From JAQVWU01 sp964628455 (lineage in GTDB: Bacteria > Bacillota > Clostridia > Oscillospirales > CAG-272): a stretch of DNA of 31,314 nt. The stretch is from the NCBI GenBank assembly GCA_964628455.1, contig CAZVPD010000020.1, positions 1-31,314 on the forward strand, read 5' to 3'. The translations under genes were made by a program, and so were the position numbers. Positions 1 through 8,117 of the stretch are shown one piece after another. The notes under the pieces were generated by a model. That model saw only the letters and a list, made by a program, of their open reading frames with translations. It did not search any database and was not told the origin of the DNA. The first letter of the stretch is position 1, and each line of letters opens with the position of its first letter.

Positions 1-1122
1 ATAATAGTCCGGCTGCTCTTCGCTGTATTTGGGCTGGGGGAGCAGTCCGTAGTCGAATTCCAGGTCGCGCAGGGCTTTGATGTTCTGTATGACATAGTGC
101 AGGAACAGCACCCGGCCGTTTCTGAACATTTCCAGCTCGTTTCCGGCCGTATAGAGATAGGTGCCCGGATTTTCGTAGAGCAGGCCGTAGTATTTTACGA
201 TGATATCCCGCATCTTTTCGGTGTTCATATTGGCGAGCGAGGGATAGCCGTCCCCGTCCCGCGTGCAGATCTTCTCCCCGCAGGAATAGGGGACGGGGAT
301 CATCCTGTGGTTGAGGATGATCGAATAGCCGTATTGGTCGCCGTCGTCCGGCGCGCCGTCCCCGTTGATGTCGAGGTACGCGGCGCGCGTCATTTCAGAA
401 AGTTTATCCCATGTCCAGGCGCCGTCATAGACCGACCGGTAGGGATCTTCAAACCCGTAGTCTGCGAGGATGTCCTTGTTGAAGAAGACGGCTCCGGAGT
501 TGAAATAAATAAAATCGCTGCTCGCGCAGGGCAGGATGTTCTTGATCCGGAGCTCGCTGTTGAAGCTCCTGTTCCACCAGGGTTTGTCAAAGTCGACCGC
601 GGGGACCTTGTTCCAGTCGTATGCGTAGCCGCCCGAGATAAGGCCCGTCAGCCCGATGAACGGGTGGGAGATCCCGAGGCTGTAGGTCCCGTCGCCCGCC
701 GTTATATCCTTGATCAGGACGTTGTTCGACTCCGCGGCCGACCCGTCCAGCATCGTATATTCCATCTTCATCTGAAAGCGGTCTTCGACGGCGATGTTCC
801 GCCGGTAGGCGGCGTCGTTCAGCACCTCGCCGTTCTCCTGTCCGACGTCATAAGGCGAAAAGAAGAACCCGCTGCACGCCACGACGCGGAAGACGCGGCC
901 TTCGAAATCGTAGCTTCCGAGCTCATCGCGGATCTTCTCCGGTCCGGCGGCTGAGGTTTCGGCGGCCGTCCCGGCGGCGCTCCCGGCGAAGCTCCCGGTG
1001 TTCGTCCCGGGAGTTGTCCCTTCGGGGACGGCGGGAACGGAGGAAGCGCAGGAGGCTGCGGAAATCAGGACCGTCAGAACAATAAGCAGCGGCAGGATCC
1101 GTTTGTTTTTCAAATCACTCAT
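1..1122 (-). CDS. Extracellular solute-binding lipoprotein of a sugar ABC transporter (3' end outside window)
   Basis: The reading frame is open to the left edge, so about 374 N-terminal residues are visible and the C-terminus is missing. The N-terminus has Lys/Arg residues, a hydrophobic stretch (ILPLLLIVLTVLISAAS) and a Cys, which is a lipoprotein signal. A Ser/Thr/Ala/Gly-rich linker follows. The body resembles family-1 solute-binding proteins of Firmicutes sugar importers, including the acidic DINGDGAPDDGD loop common in that group. Start choice is uncertain: the ATG at 1122 has AAAGG directly abutting it, whereas a TTG at 1113 (frame-matched, three codons in) has AAAGGATG at good spacing. 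It is the third gene of a minus-strand run after the GH36-like enzyme and the TIM-barrel-like protein, so a galactoside or other oligosaccharide ligand is likely. The ligand cannot be read from the sequence. The permease genes presumably lie beyond the left edge. Confidence 0.85.
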   Translation of the reverse strand, partial: MSDLKNKRILPLLIVLTVLISAASCASSVPAVPEGTTPGTNTGSFAGSAAGTAAETSAAGPEKIRDELGSYDFEGRVFRVVACSGFFFSPYDVGQENGEVLNDAAYRRNIAVEDRFQMKMEYTMLDGSAAESNNVLIKDITAGDGTYSLGISHPFIGLTGLISGGYAYDWNKVPAVDFDKPWWNRSFNSELRIKNILPCASSDFIYFNSGAVFFNKDILADYGFEDPYRSVYDGAWTWDKLSEMTRAAYLDINGDGAPDDGDQYGYSIILNHRMIPVPYSCGEKICTRDGDGYPSLANMNTEKMRDIIVKYYGLLYENPGTYLYTAGNELEMFRNGRVLFLHYVIQNIKALRDLEFDYGLLPQPKYSEEQPDYY

Positions 1123-1143
1123 CCTTTGTCTTAAAAATTTTTA

Positions 1144-1159
1144 CGGGGCGGAAGCCCCG
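1144..1159 (-). promoter_or_regulatory. Intercistronic GC hairpin ahead of the solute-binding gene
   Basis: On the minus strand CGGGGC-TTCC-GCCCCG forms a perfect 6-bp stem with a UUCC loop, followed by TAAAAATTTTT. It sits in the 44-nt gap between the TIM-barrel-like gene and the solute-binding gene. It could be a weak terminator/attenuator, or an mRNA-end stabiliser that sets the expression ratio of the binding protein. The A-run before the T-run makes it a poor classical terminator. Confidence 0.4.
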
Positions 1160-1166
1160 GCTTGTA

Positions 1167-1955
1167 TCACGGCAGCTTTTCGTCTTTGTGCTCCGCTATC
1201 CATTCCCTGACCATTCTGACCGACTTAAGCCCGATGTCGGCGACGTTGTTCGAGCAGAAGATCACGCCTTCGATCGCGCCGGACAGCAGCTGTCCGTGAT
1301 AAAAGTCCAGCTGGCGGCGCAGCGGCTCCTCGGGCATCTCCCGGCCTGCGCTGTAGTCCCACAGATAGCAGCCCCCCAGCACGGGCTTCGGGCCGAAAAG
1401 GGCGCGCATCTTCGCGAAGTTCTCCCGTATCTCCCCGATGTCCCCCGGACGCCAGGTCCACAGCGAGGCTGCGTCGCATTCGGCGAGGTAGGGGACGGCG
1501 GTCTCCGTCAGCTCGGTCGTGTAGATGACCGTCCACAGCCGCATGTCCCGCCCGGCTTTTTCGGTCATCGTCCGTTTTATGCCCCTCAGGTCTTTTGGGG
1601 AATACAGGGCGATGCGTGCCGGATTGAGAAAATCGTCCGTGATGCCGCCGATGATGTTCGGGTGGCTGCGCGCCGCGATGCCGACTTCGGCGGCGTCGGT
1701 TCCCCCGTCGTTCCGCTTCGACGAACTGTCGCCTATGACCGACCACACCACTTTACCGAGGCAGTCGAGGGCGAGCGCGTCCTGCTCGAAGGGCGGTTCG
1801 GGTTTTCCGCCGTAGATCACCCGGCACACATTCGGTATGCCGAGGTACATGGCCCCCTCGAGCGGGGTCATTCTGCTTTTTTTCGGAAGGCCGCAGCCGT
1901 CGTGCGAGCCCGCGTCGTGGCCCCAGAGCCACATTTTTTCTCTGAAGAACGCCAT
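1167..1955 (-). CDS. Uncharacterised TIM-barrel-like protein, 262 aa
   Basis: The start is well supported: GGAGGAGAACAT precedes the ATG at 1955, and the gene begins 20 nt after the GH36-like gene ends. There is no signal peptide or membrane segment, so it should be cytoplasmic. I do not recognise the family. Several strand-like hydrophobic segments end in acidic or aromatic residues (NIIGGITDDF, RLWTVIYTTEL, AASLWTWRPGDI, PVLGGCYLWDY, IEGVIFCSNN), spaced as in a (beta/alpha)8 barrel of glycoside-hydrolase type. The N-terminus WLWGHDAGSHDG is rich in His and Asp and could line an active site. Its position between an alpha-galactosidase-like enzyme and a sugar-binding lipoprotein suggests a role in the same carbohydrate pathway. 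The fold call is inference from the pattern; no catalytic residues can be assigned. Confidence 0.7.
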   Translation of the reverse strand: MAFFREKMWLWGHDAGSHDGCGLPKKSRMTPLEGAMYLGIPNVCRVIYGGKPEPPFEQDALALDCLGKVVWSVIGDSSSKRNDGGTDAAEVGIAARSHPNIIGGITDDFLNPARIALYSPKDLRGIKRTMTEKAGRDMRLWTVIYTTELTETAVPYLAECDAASLWTWRPGDIGEIRENFAKMRALFGPKPVLGGCYLWDYSAGREMPEEPLRRQLDFYHGQLLSGAIEGVIFCSNNVADIGLKSVRMVREWIAEHKDEKLP

Positions 1956-1975
1956 ATGTTCTCCTCCGTTTGTTT

Positions 1976-4123
1976 TTATCGGTCCGCGCTTTCGGTGATC
2001 CGGACGATCTCCGACCCGACCCCGCCGACCGCCGCTTCGAAGCCGTCCTTCATCAGTTCGCTGCCCGGAGCGGTGATGTCCGCCGACGTTGCATCCCCGA
2101 AGGTCAGCCTGTAGACGGTATCGGGATACAGCCCGCGCAGCCGGACCCGGACGGATCTCTCCGCCTTTTCCGACGGCCTGAAAAGAAAGACGATGCCTTT
2201 TGTTTCCCTTCTGCTGTCGGGGTCGGCGTACATGACCCCGTCCCAGTGTATGCCGTCGGGCCTCGGCAGGATGTGGTAGAGCTCCCCCTCCCGTACGAGC
2301 GGCCGGACAATTTCGGTGTAGTACTTATAATACTTCGCGTAATACGCGCCCAGCCCGAACCGCAGCTCCCCGTCCTTCGAGCCGCTCCAGCTGCCGAACA
2401 TCAGCGCGCCGGGCAGCATGCTCCTGAAGCCCATGTCCTTGAGCGCGTCCGGAAGACCCGCCTGCGCGGACGGGATCGCCGGCCAGAAGTGGGCGCTTTC
2501 CGCGCAGAAGGTGTCGGGGTTGCAGGGGAGCTGAAGCTGCGCCGGGCAGATGCAGAAGCTTGAGTCATAGAACGTGGTCCGCAGGCTCAGGTAGTTCGCC
2601 GAGTCGTCGCAGTTGAGCACGACGGCCCGGGTGGCGGTCAGAAGGTCCTTCATCGAGCCGCCGGACGAACAGCTTTCATAGCGGAAGCCCTCGAGATTCT
2701 CATAAAGGAAGTCCAGTATTTCGAGGAAACCGCGGGTGCACCGGTACTGCACGTCGCTTCCGTTCGCGGCGTGGGTGTTCTCTTTGTCGGACCAGTGGCA
2801 AATCGGCTCGAAGTCCGTGCGCCATGTGGCGATGTGGTTGTCTTTAAAGAAAGAGAGCAGGGCCTTTTTTAACCAATTCACGCATTCCGTGTTCCCGAGG
2901 TCGGCGGAGCAGCCCATGCCGTCCGTGATCCGCCGGTCGGAGAACCACTCCGGCCGGGCGACCGAGTTGAATTCGCCGTATGCGTCCGTCGGAACACCCG
3001 CGGCGTCCAGCGTGTCGTGCAGCAGCACGTAGACTGTCAGGTTCATGCCTTTTGAAGCCGTATACCGGCCGAACGATTCGAGCGAGCCCCCGTATGCGGC
3101 AAGCGTGTTCAGGTAGGAACGGTTCCGGCACACCCACGATCCCTCGAGGCTCCTCCAGGGCGCAACGGTCACGTCGTCCGACCACCAGCCGTAATCCCAC
3201 TTGACCGACTCGACGCCGAGATGTTTTACATCCGGTCCGAGCTGCATGTCCATCTGCGTGAGGGGCTCGTTTTCGTTTTCCCGCAGGACGGCGGGCGCCT
3301 TGCAGGCGAAAAACCAGTGTTTGAAGACGTTGGAACCGTCGTCGAGGTCACCCGTATAGGCGCCGAGGTAAACGGACGGCAGCAAAAACGACCCGCCGGC
3401 GGCGACTTTGGTCGTGAAGGCGCCTTTGTCCGCGCTGACCCCGTCCATGTCCGCGCGCAGCGATACGCCCCCGCCTGCGGACTCGGCGCGCACCCTTCCG
3501 GCCGACCACTCGAGCGCGAAATAAACGCCCCGATCTCCGCCGGAATCGAGGAAGACCATCGGGATATAGCCGCTCGCATTGAAATTCTGAAAGGTATTGA
3601 CCCACGCCGTGACCGACGCCCCGTCCTCCATCGGCGTGCGGTAAATCCCGCTCCCTTCGAAAAGCAGGCCTTTGTTGTCAAAACCCTCGGCCTGTCCGCT
3701 CTCTTTTTTGAACATCCATGCCGCCGCGCCGGGCATGTCCGCCCGCGCTTCGAAAAAGCAGCCGGGCGAAAAAGAGACCTCCCCGCCGCTTTCGTTCAGA
3801 AGTTCCGAAGCAAATTCAAAAGGCCCTTCGGTCCGGGTCCTCGCGGTGCAGGAGATTTCATACTTCAACCCGGCTTTCGGGTCCGCGAAAACAAGGCGGA
3901 GCGTTTCCGTCTCCGCTCCGTTTATAGTCCCTTCCGAACGCTGCGCCGAGGCAAACGCCCATTCGGCTTCGATGAAGCGGCCATCCGCCGCGACCCCCGC
4001 CGGCAGCGGCAGGGCTGACCTTGCCGCCGCGTTCCGCCCGGACGCGTCCGCGAGAAAGGCGATGTAAGCCCTGTTGTCCGTCACCTCGATCGTGACCGAC
4101 GATTTTACGGAAAAAAGCGTCAT
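1976..4123 (-). CDS. GH36-like alpha-galactosidase-type glycosidase, 715 aa
   Basis: Predicted retaining alpha-glycosidase of clan GH-D. The layout fits GH36: an N-terminal beta-sandwich (about residues 1-290), a TIM barrel (about 300-620) and a C-terminal beta domain. The segment HIATWRTDFEP carries the probable nucleophile Asp437, and ESCSSGG followed by LNCDDSAN carries the probable acid/base (Asp506 or Asp507). Most GH36 enzymes have KWD at the nucleophile; here it is RTD, so substrate preference may differ. I place the start at 4123, preceded by GGGAGGTGCCT, rather than an upstream in-frame ATG at 4174 that lies inside a repeat region. No signal peptide is seen, so it is probably intracellular and acts on imported oligosaccharides. 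It heads the minus-strand block that ends in the solute-binding lipoprotein. Confidence 0.85.
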   Translation of the reverse strand: MTLFSVKSSVTIEVTDNRAYIAFLADASGRNAAARSALPLPAGVAADGRFIEAEWAFASAQRSEGTINGAETETLRLVFADPKAGLKYEISCTARTRTEGPFEFASELLNESGGEVSFSPGCFFEARADMPGAAAWMFKKESGQAEGFDNKGLLFEGSGIYRTPMEDGASVTAWVNTFQNFNASGYIPMVFLDSGGDRGVYFALEWSAGRVRAESAGGGVSLRADMDGVSADKGAFTTKVAAGGSFLLPSVYLGAYTGDLDDGSNVFKHWFFACKAPAVLRENENEPLTQMDMQLGPDVKHLGVESVKWDYGWWSDDVTVAPWRSLEGSWVCRNRSYLNTLAAYGGSLESFGRYTASKGMNLTVYVLLHDTLDAAGVPTDAYGEFNSVARPEWFSDRRITDGMGCSADLGNTECVNWLKKALLSFFKDNHIATWRTDFEPICHWSDKENTHAANGSDVQYRCTRGFLEILDFLYENLEGFRYESCSSGGSMKDLLTATRAVVLNCDDSANYLSLRTTFYDSSFCICPAQLQLPCNPDTFCAESAHFWPAIPSAQAGLPDALKDMGFRSMLPGALMFGSWSGSKDGELRFGLGAYYAKYYKYYTEIVRPLVREGELYHILPRPDGIHWDGVMYADPDSRRETKGIVFLFRPSEKAERSVRVRLRGLYPDTVYRLTFGDATSADITAPGSELMKDGFEAAVGGVGSEIVRITESADR

Positions 4124-4143
4124 AGGCACCTCCCGTTTATATA

Positions 4144-4440
4144 CAGGGCTGCCCCTGCAATATATTATCTTCAATTATAATATTTGTAATCCTGTATACC
4201 GGCGTTTTCCTTTTTCTCTGTTGTTTTGCAATAACATCGGTGTGTTTGTAGGGGCGACCCTGTGTGGTCGCCCGGTCATTTTTACGATTTGACGGGTAAA
4301 CATAGATGCGGAGGGCGGCCACGCAGGGCCGCCCCTACAAAATATCATCAGCAATTGTTTTGTAATTTTGTATGTCATCCGTTTTCTGTTTTCCCCGTTG
4401 TTTTGCATAACGGCGATGTGTATGTCGGATGATTCCGTGA
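4144..4440. repeat. Degenerate tandem duplication, period about 180 bp
   Basis: CAGGGCTGCCCCTGCAA at 4144 recurs as CAGGGCCGCCCCTACAA at 4324. The following about 100 bases also correspond with many substitutions (for example TGTTGTTTTGCAATAACATCGGTGTG near 4219 compared with a matching stretch near 4398). The first copy runs to the second palindrome arm at 4324. The second copy fades after about 4440. This indicates duplication or nested insertion of a short repetitive element upstream of the GH36-like gene. Confidence 0.6.
4247..4339. repeat. 93-bp inverted-repeat element (GTAGGGGCGACCC family)
   Basis: The ends are 27-nt inverted repeats with three mismatches, TGTAGGGGCGACCC... and its counterpart ending ...GGGCCGCCCCTACA. 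Each arm is itself a palindrome: GGGCGACC-CTGTGT-GGTCGCCC on the left and GGGCGGCC-ACGCAG-GGCCGCCC on the right. The A:T pair of the left hairpin is replaced by a G:C pair in the right hairpin, a compensatory change that points to a folded structure. The same motif recurs at 18223-18237, 18313-18338, 18501-18515 and 18570-18597. It resembles REP- or MITE-like intergenic repeats of Clostridia. Confidence 0.8.
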
Positions 4441-4755
4441 TAGGAATGCAGCGCATTTTTTGACGCCGGGTAAATTTTGCTTAATTTATTATATCATTTA
4501 TATTATAAATTGCAACAAAAAAATAACAATCCGGTCATATATGATTTTTCTTTTCAAATCCCGGTTTCCATTTTTTAATACCGGCCGTATTGAAAAGTTC
4601 TGTTTACACCTTCACTTTTTCGAACGAGGCTTATAAATCAATTCCATTTGTATTACCTGTGATTTGTTATGCAGGTATATAAAAAATGCTTTATGATGAA
4701 AGAAAAACGAAAACGGACTAAAGCATCCGTTTACTCGTTAACAACAGATTGATCA

Positions 4756-4783
4756 TTGATTTCATCTGATTTTCTGCTATAAT
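4756..4783 (+). promoter_or_regulatory. Promoter of the XRE-type regulator gene
   Basis: TTGATT (4756-4761), a 16-bp spacer and a perfect TATAAT (4778-4783) lie about 48 nt upstream of the ATG at 4832. Confidence 0.7.
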
Positions 4784-4831
4784 GGTCATGTAAGCTTACA
4801 AAACGAATGATTTACAGAAAGAAGATCAGAT

Positions 4832-5947
4832 ATGAATATTGCTATAGGAAATAAAATTAAAGACCTGCGGACGAAAAAGCATGTTACACAGGATCAGCTT
4901 GCGACTTTTCTCGGGGTAACTCCGCAGGCAATTTCCCGCTGGGAAGCGGGAAACGGATATCCGGATATCGAAACAATCCCTTCGCTGGCGGATTTCTTTT
5001 CCGTCAGCACGGATGACTTATTCGGTTATAATCAGAATGAGCGCGATGAAAGGATCCGGCAGTTGAACCGGGAAATAAAACGTCTCAGCGAGTTCGGGAC
5101 AACGAAAGAACGGATCGCGTTTGCCCGGAACGCGGTCGCGCAGTTCCCGTCGGACCTGCGGCTTCAGGCAAACCTCGCGGTATGTCTTGAAATGGAAATG
5201 TTCGAGGAAAATCCGGACGCCGGTTTGCCGGATATATTGAAGGAAGCGGAAAGCATATTTCTGACCGTCCTCGAAAACTGCACGGAGGATGAACTCCGGT
5301 ATGAAGTGCTGTATAACCTGTGCGATCTTTATGTGAAAGGTTTCAAAGACAAAAAGAAGGCGCTTGACACAGCCGACCGGCTCCCGATGATGAAATACTG
5401 CCGTGAGTTTCAGAAATCATACGGATTAGGCGACGGAAACACGGAGGTCTATATTCAGGATGAGATCGATAAACTGACCGATCATCTCGGCATGGCCATA
5501 CGCAGGCTCGTTCTGAGCGAGGATCTCCCGAATGACCCGCCGGCATGGGACAGAAAAATCAGCATGATGGAAACAAGCTCGCAGCTTTACCGTATGATCT
5601 ACGGCGAAGACCTTAAATTTTACCATATCCGCCTGTCGTTTAATTACTGGATTATTTCCCGATACCGGATGTCGCAGGGCAAAACGGAGGAAGCGATTTC
5701 TTCGGTCGAATCGATGTGCCGTCACGCGCTGGCATACGATGAAGCGTTCCGCAGCGGTCACGGTCAAACCTACACCTCGCCTTTTGTCGACAAAATCATA
5801 TATCCCGGGCAGAATGATTATGAACTCGAGCGTCCCGAAAGTTATTATATGCTCGACAGGCTGCAAAATCAGCGATATGACCCCATCCGTGAGGACGAAA
5901 GGTTTAAGGCTGTCATAAAAAAGCTTGAGGAGTATAGTCAATCATAG
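4832..5947 (+). CDS. XRE-family helix-turn-helix regulator with helical-repeat C-terminus, 371 aa
   Basis: Residues about 5-62 form a classic Cro/C1-type HTH (IKDLRTKKHVTQDQLATFLG, then TPQAISRWEAGNGYPD and a DLF box), matching XRE-family DNA-binding proteins. The remaining 300 residues are mostly helical with TPR-like spacing (FPSDLRLQANLAVCLEMEMF, RYEVLYNLCDLYVKG, AISSVESMCRHALAYDEAF). In many Clostridia such C-termini sense peptides or partner proteins, but no ligand can be assigned here. It is a single gene with its own promoter and no adjacent partner on the same strand. It diverges from the GH36-like block, so control of that block is possible but not shown. The start ATG at 4832 has only a weak purine-rich AGAAAGAAGA upstream. 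Confidence 0.88.
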   Translation: MNIAIGNKIKDLRTKKHVTQDQLATFLGVTPQAISRWEAGNGYPDIETIPSLADFFSVSTDDLFGYNQNERDERIRQLNREIKRLSEFGTTKERIAFARNAVAQFPSDLRLQANLAVCLEMEMFEENPDAGLPDILKEAESIFLTVLENCTEDELRYEVLYNLCDLYVKGFKDKKKALDTADRLPMMKYCREFQKSYGLGDGNTEVYIQDEIDKLTDHLGMAIRRLVLSEDLPNDPPAWDRKISMMETSSQLYRMIYGEDLKFYHIRLSFNYWIISRYRMSQGKTEEAISSVESMCRHALAYDEAFRSGHGQTYTSPFVDKIIYPGQNDYELERPESYYMLDRLQNQRYDPIREDERFKAVIKKLEEYSQS

Positions 5948-6193
5948 AGCACTCGTTTCGTTTCTACGGAATAATATTTTCGCCGGACCGCTCTCATGGT
6001 TTCATTTATACCGGGAATAAATCCCGCAGAATGGAATGATCTCTGCAGGATCGGGAAAAATCATGCGGCGGGATATCGGAATACCTGCGCGGCGTTCTCC
6101 GGAAATTCGGATTTGCGCCGTTTGGCAGCGGAACGCGTTGTAAGCCGCGTTTATGGCTGAATGAGGATGTATGCCTTCGTATGTTCTGTTATT
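5948..6193. other. Intergenic, no recognised feature
   Basis: Only a 54-codon frame (5996-6160, plus) is present. It has no ribosome binding site and no recognisable motif, so I do not call it as a gene. The segment ends at the strong terminator at 6194. Confidence 0.5.
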
Positions 6194-6245
6194 AAAAAAA
6201 GGCCGGGAGAAAACAGTTTATATCGTTTTCTTCCGTCCCTTTTTT
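6194..6245. terminator. Long bidirectional rho-independent terminator
   Basis: The left arm begins AAAAAAAGGCCGGGAG and the right arm ends CCGTCCCTTTTTT. The two 21-nt arms pair at 19 of 21 positions, counting one G-U, around a 10-nt loop (AGTTTATATC). There is an A-run on one side and a T-run on the other, so it can stop transcription from both directions: the regulator gene on the plus strand and the beta-helix gene on the minus strand. Confidence 0.8.
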
Positions 6246-6250
6246 AAGTT

Positions 6251-6412
6251 GTGCGCCCGACACGGGCGATAACCCGGCGGTGTAAGTCCGCTGCGCGCCC
6301 AGCAGGAAGCGTCAGCCTAAGGCAAGAGAGTCCGACGCAAGGCGGAATCTGAAGGAAGCCGTGGCCAAGTCCCGAACCGACGAACAGGAACCGGGAAGCA
6401 GCGCCGCAAGTA
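6251..6412 (+). mobile_element. 5' fragment of a group II intron (domain I only)
   Basis: The sequence starts with the group II intron 5' signature GTGCG and continues as GTGCGCCCGACACGGGCG, then CAGCAGGAAGCGTCAGCC, GGCGGAATCTGAAGGAAGCC and GACGAACAGGAACCGGGAAG. These runs are typical of domain I of bacterial group II introns. It begins 5 nt after the T-run of the terminator at 6194-6245, the preferred insertion site of bacterial class C introns. About 160 nt remain. There is no reverse-transcriptase ORF and no domain V or VI before the next gene's stop at 6431, so it is a dead remnant. The identification is from memory of intron sequences, not from a covariance-model search. Confidence 0.65.
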
Positions 6413-6430
6413 TTCTCTTCATTTTCGTAT

Positions 6431-7537
6431 TCATGTTCGTTTTCCTTCCCTGCGTACACACATTTCTCCGAAACAGTCCACCGAAATCACATCCCCCTTG
6501 TCCCGGGCAATAGATTCCATGCCGTCTGCTTTGACCCTCATACCGGCGACGTTGCGCGCAGTGAAGGCGGGGGAATTCGGACTGACGTCCTTCTCCCGGG
6601 GACGTTCGAAGCCGTTAAAACGCAGATTTTCGGCATTGCACTCAAGGAGGATCATGGGCGAATTGCCGCGGTCGGCTGTCATGTGGACGGTCATGCCCTC
6701 AAAGACGACATTTTCGATAATGCCGACGCCGTCCGGACGGTCGTCCTCCCGGAAGAGGGGAGTACGGCAGTAGCGGGCGGCGTCGCAGTTGACCGCGTAG
6801 CACCGGCAGCCCGCCTTAAGATTTTCAAAGCGGATATTGCGTATTGCCGAGTCGACGCTGAGCATGCGCACCAGCGTGTGGCAGTCCTCGGCATAGATGT
6901 TCTTAAAGATGATATTCTCGATGCCGCCGCACTCCGAGCCGAGATTTTCCACACGCAGCATGGAGTCGTCGGCATTCAGGGCGATGAGATCGTCGTTGGT
7001 CTGCCCCTTTGACAGGGCGTAGATATTGCTGACCCTGCCGTTGCGGACGCTGCCGTTGAAGTGAAGGCCGTCCTGATTCGGGTTGAGCCGGTCGCCCAGG
7101 AAGGCGATATTGTCGAATACAAAGCCGTCGATCCGGGCGGCGCGTATGTTGTAGGCGGTGGAATTCGCCACGATCATATTCCGCAGAGTCAGATTTTCGA
7201 CGTTGAAGAAGTTCAGAGCCGTGCCGCTGAAGCCCTCCGGATCGAAGAGCTCACCCTTTTTGTTGTTGGGATCGGAGTTGTTGCCGTCCCAGATGCCGCC
7301 GTCGATGGTGATGTCCCGGCTGCCCCTCCCGTGGTCGGAGTTGGTCAGCAGAAAATCGCCGCGCCGCCTGGGCGTATCCCCGCAGAGGCAGAAGCGGGCG
7401 TTGGGCGCCGCCCTTAGGGTCGTGCCCGAGCGGATGCGCAGCGTCCCTGTTATTCTGTAAAAGCCCGGCGGGATCTCCACATTTCCGCCGCGGTCAAGCA
7501 GCGCCTGTATCTCGCCGGTTGAGTCTTTGCTCTTCAT
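6431..7537 (-). CDS. Right-handed beta-helix protein, GH28/pectate-lyase-like, 368 aa
   Basis: The protein starts with an N-terminal cap segment (ALLDRGGNVEIPPGFYRITG) typical of pectin-lyase-fold proteins. Repeating beta-helix rungs follow (NFFNVENLTLRNMIVANSTA, VFDNIAFLG, RVSNIYALS, IENIIFKNIYAEDC, FENLKAG, IENVVFEGMTVH). NQDGLHF and NDDLIALN sit where GH28 polygalacturonases have their NTDG and GDD catalytic aspartates. A GHG motif is not evident, so activity is uncertain. There is no signal peptide, so it is probably intracellular. The start at 7537 (MKSKDS) is preferred over an in-frame ATG at 7612 because GGAGG lies upstream of it, although the spacing (13 nt) is long. It is transcribed alone from the promoter at 7673-7701 and ends at the intron remnant and terminator. 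Confidence 0.85.
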   Translation of the reverse strand: MKSKDSTGEIQALLDRGGNVEIPPGFYRITGTLRIRSGTTLRAAPNARFCLCGDTPRRRGDFLLTNSDHGRGSRDITIDGGIWDGNNSDPNNKKGELFDPEGFSGTALNFFNVENLTLRNMIVANSTAYNIRAARIDGFVFDNIAFLGDRLNPNQDGLHFNGSVRNGRVSNIYALSKGQTNDDLIALNADDSMLRVENLGSECGGIENIIFKNIYAEDCHTLVRMLSVDSAIRNIRFENLKAGCRCYAVNCDAARYCRTPLFREDDRPDGVGIIENVVFEGMTVHMTADRGNSPMILLECNAENLRFNGFERPREKDVSPNSPAFTARNVAGMRVKADGMESIARDKGDVISVDCFGEMCVRREGKRT

Positions 7538-7672
7538 TATAGTCTCATAACCTCCGTTTTTTCTGCGGCACACGGCTCGCTTGGGGTGTGTCCGCCCAGG
7601 TGAATACGGCACCCGAGGTGTCCGGCGAGCGCGGCATGTTTGACGTAAATGTATATCTTTGTTTACGGCTAT

Positions 7673-7701
7673 ATTGTAATCCCGGCGCTGCAGTATGTCA
7701 A
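7673..7701 (-). promoter_or_regulatory. Promoter of the beta-helix gene
   Basis: On the minus strand there is a perfect TTGACA (7701-7696), a 17-bp spacer and TACAAT (7678-7673), about 136 nt upstream of the start at 7537. Confidence 0.75.
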
Positions 7702-7796
7702 CCCGAGATTTCGGCTTTTTCCCCGGGTTTGACAGTTAAATGAAAAAAAGCATTTGAAAACAATGATATTTTCAGCCGAAAAAGGCAAAGTTGTCA

Positions 7797-8117
7797 CTAC
7801 AGACATCCTTCGGAAGAAAGATATCTGCCCGTTGAATTTGCTTTCGGGAATAACGAAACGTTCGTCAGACTGTTCTTCTCCGGAGATGTTTTGTCAAAGA
7901 CTTTTTCATCAGGTTCAAAATGAAGCTGCATTTGGCTCGCCCCGCTGCGCAGCAGGTGTTTGATCTTGTCATTCATGGTTTTTCGTCTTTTTTCGCTGAA
8001 GTGGATTTTGACGATACAGGTGGTCTTTCCGATCCTTTTTACAAGGTCGGGACGGTCTGCCTTAATATTCAGAGAAGAAGCGGTGTCGGGCACTGCCTAT
8101 AAATTGTTAGTCTCCAT
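7797..8117 (-). pseudogene. TnpW-like mobile-element protein with an early in-frame stop
   Basis: The core DLVKRIGKTTCIVKIHFSEK followed by RRKTMNDKIKHLLR matches the short TnpW proteins carried by Tn4451/Tn1549-type elements of Clostridia. A strong AGGAGG precedes an ATG at 8117, but the seventh codon of that frame is TAG (8097-8099). The same frame then continues from a GTG at 8093 for 98 codons to 7797. The roughly 45-residue tail after the core does not look like TnpW and probably reflects decay. Either the gene is dead, or translation restarts at the GTG. It marks the left part of an AT-rich, degraded mobile element. Confidence 0.65.

Larger units (their letters stand above)
4124..4755. 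other. Intergenic region with repeats and AT-rich spacer
   Basis: No gene is seen here. The left half (4144-4440) holds the palindromic repeats described separately. The right half (about 4450-4755) is strongly AT-rich and contains no ORF or clear hairpin terminator. The GH36-like gene (minus) and the XRE-type regulator (plus) diverge from here. A TATAAT lies on the minus strand near 4175-4180, but I find no convincing -35 box for it. Confidence 0.6.

Noticed and set aside
5996..6160. A 54-codon plus-strand frame downstream of the XRE-type regulator
   Set aside because: No ribosome binding site, no recognisable sequence and no conserved context.
6251..6412. Structured GC-rich RNA considered as a riboswitch
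   Set aside because: It starts with GTGCG and carries group II intron domain I strings, lies after a terminator and points at the 3' end of the next gene, so it cannot act as that gene's leader.
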